Below are positions 63,299 to 64,000 of a stretch of DNA of 64,000 bases, in pieces. Source of the DNA: Symsagittifera roscoffensis (Eukaryota; Xenacoelomorpha; Acoela; Convolutidae); assembly GCF_963678635.1 (NCBI RefSeq), contig NC_087065.1:48672381-48736380 (forward strand), read 5' to 3'. Position numbers and translations under genes: made by a program. Below the pieces are notes generated by a model, which was given only the letters and a program-made list of their open reading frames with translations, did not search any database and had not been told where the DNA came from. Position 1 is the stretch's first letter. Each line of letters starts with the position of its first letter.

Positions 63299-63960
63299 GC
63301 TCTACTTGATCTTTCGAAGGCCTTTGGCTCAACATTCCACGAAATCTTATTCAGTAAATTAAAAACCCCAAACTTTTCATTAACTTCACTGAAGCTAATT
63401 AGAATTTTTTTTTGTAAAAAAATTGCAATATGTAAAAGGTGAGGAGGTGAGGAAACAATTTCTGACTGGATGAACTCAAACAAGGAGTCCGCAAGTTACT
63501 GTTCTCGGACCTCTACTTGTCAATTTTTATGTTGATGATAATTCAAATGCGCTAACTTGCCAAACTAAAATAGTCCAATATGCAGGTGATTGTCTCCTAT
63601 TTTTAAGTGTCATAAATTCTGCAAGCACTCTATGTAATTTGCAGAAAAGCGTGATTTCTGTTAAACATTTTTTCAATTTTCATCATTTGGGTCTAATTAC
63701 ACTGAAAACCGATTTTGTAACCTTTTGTATGAAAAATGATAAAAGAGCTTGTAAGACCAAAAATTTTAGCATTGAAAACACATTGGTCACAAAAGTAAAC
63801 GATTGTAAGTATCGAGGCACGAAAATAGATAAAAACTTGACTTTACAAAGCCAGGTTAAAACTATTTTAAAAAACATGGCTATAGCAATTAGAACAATTG
63901 AAAATTTTAAAAAAGCAGCTATCGACTGAAACCTTAAACTTGCTTCTCCAAACTCTTGTA
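63298..63960 (+). pseudogene. Plus-strand LINE RT fragment
   Basis: Broken reading: ALLDLSKAFGSTFHEILFSKL (RT motif 3), GVRKLLF-like motif 4, then QYAGDCLLF where the catalytic A-D-D has become A-G-D. An open stretch (63639-63929) carries LGLITLKTDFVTFCMKN, VNDCKYRGTKIDKNLTLQSQVK, the LINE region after the palm. The changed catalytic Asp shows it is dead. Confidence 0.75.
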
Positions 63961-64000
63961 TTGATCCATTTTGATTTTTCATTTCTATTTATTCAACATA

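Overview
The window looks like invertebrate (metazoan) nuclear repeat DNA. I found no host gene, no rRNA or tRNA gene, and no prokaryotic signature. Essentially every interpretable stretch is retroelement. The left 42 kb holds long-terminal-repeat (LTR) retrotransposons of Ty3/gypsy type. The right 22 kb is an AT-rich graveyard of non-LTR (LINE) and Penelope-like (PLE) elements. The mix of CR1-like LINEs with PHD fingers, PLEs with GIY-YIG ends and very long gypsy elements points to an invertebrate animal. I cannot name the taxon from sequence alone.

Layout of the LTR region. Element B (13471-38071, plus strand) is complete: 24,601 bp, with two 921-bp LTRs that are identical by eye. Between them lie a 3-kb leader packed with a short G-rich motif, one long gag-protease-RT-RNase H-integrase frame that ends in a macro domain, and a second module (27385-36330). 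That module carries a coiled coil, an SGNH/GDSL esterase domain, a second esterase-like domain, and about 2,000 residues I do not recognise. Element B sits inside a related but decayed element A (minus strand). A runs from its 5' LTR (40702-41913) leftwards through the leader, a 14-bp minisatellite and a duplicated gag start, is interrupted by B, and continues from 13470 to the left window edge. A carries the same modules in the same order, including the macro domain and the esterase, so this arrangement belongs to a family and is not an accident of one copy. A third related LTR (C, about 41914-42789, plus strand) lies next to A's LTR.

Right region. A decayed plus-strand LINE ORF1 (42790-43590) is followed by a minus-strand CR1-like LINE (43600-47143) with a PHD-finger ORF1, AP endonuclease and RT. 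From 47.3 kb to the end, fragments of one PLE (RT plus GIY-YIG), a second minus-strand LINE family and a plus-strand LINE endonuclease alternate. A composite unit of about 5.7-5.9 kb is repeated in tandem (about 50.0-55.8 and 55.8-61.7 kb), with a partial third copy.

Inferred history: LTR C first, then element A beside or inside it, then a 910-bp tandem duplication of A's gag start and leader, then a very recent insertion of B into the second gag copy. The most interesting system is the A/B family: giant gypsy-type elements that add an ADP-ribose-type macro domain to Pol and a multidomain esterase protein in the place where an envelope gene would normally sit.
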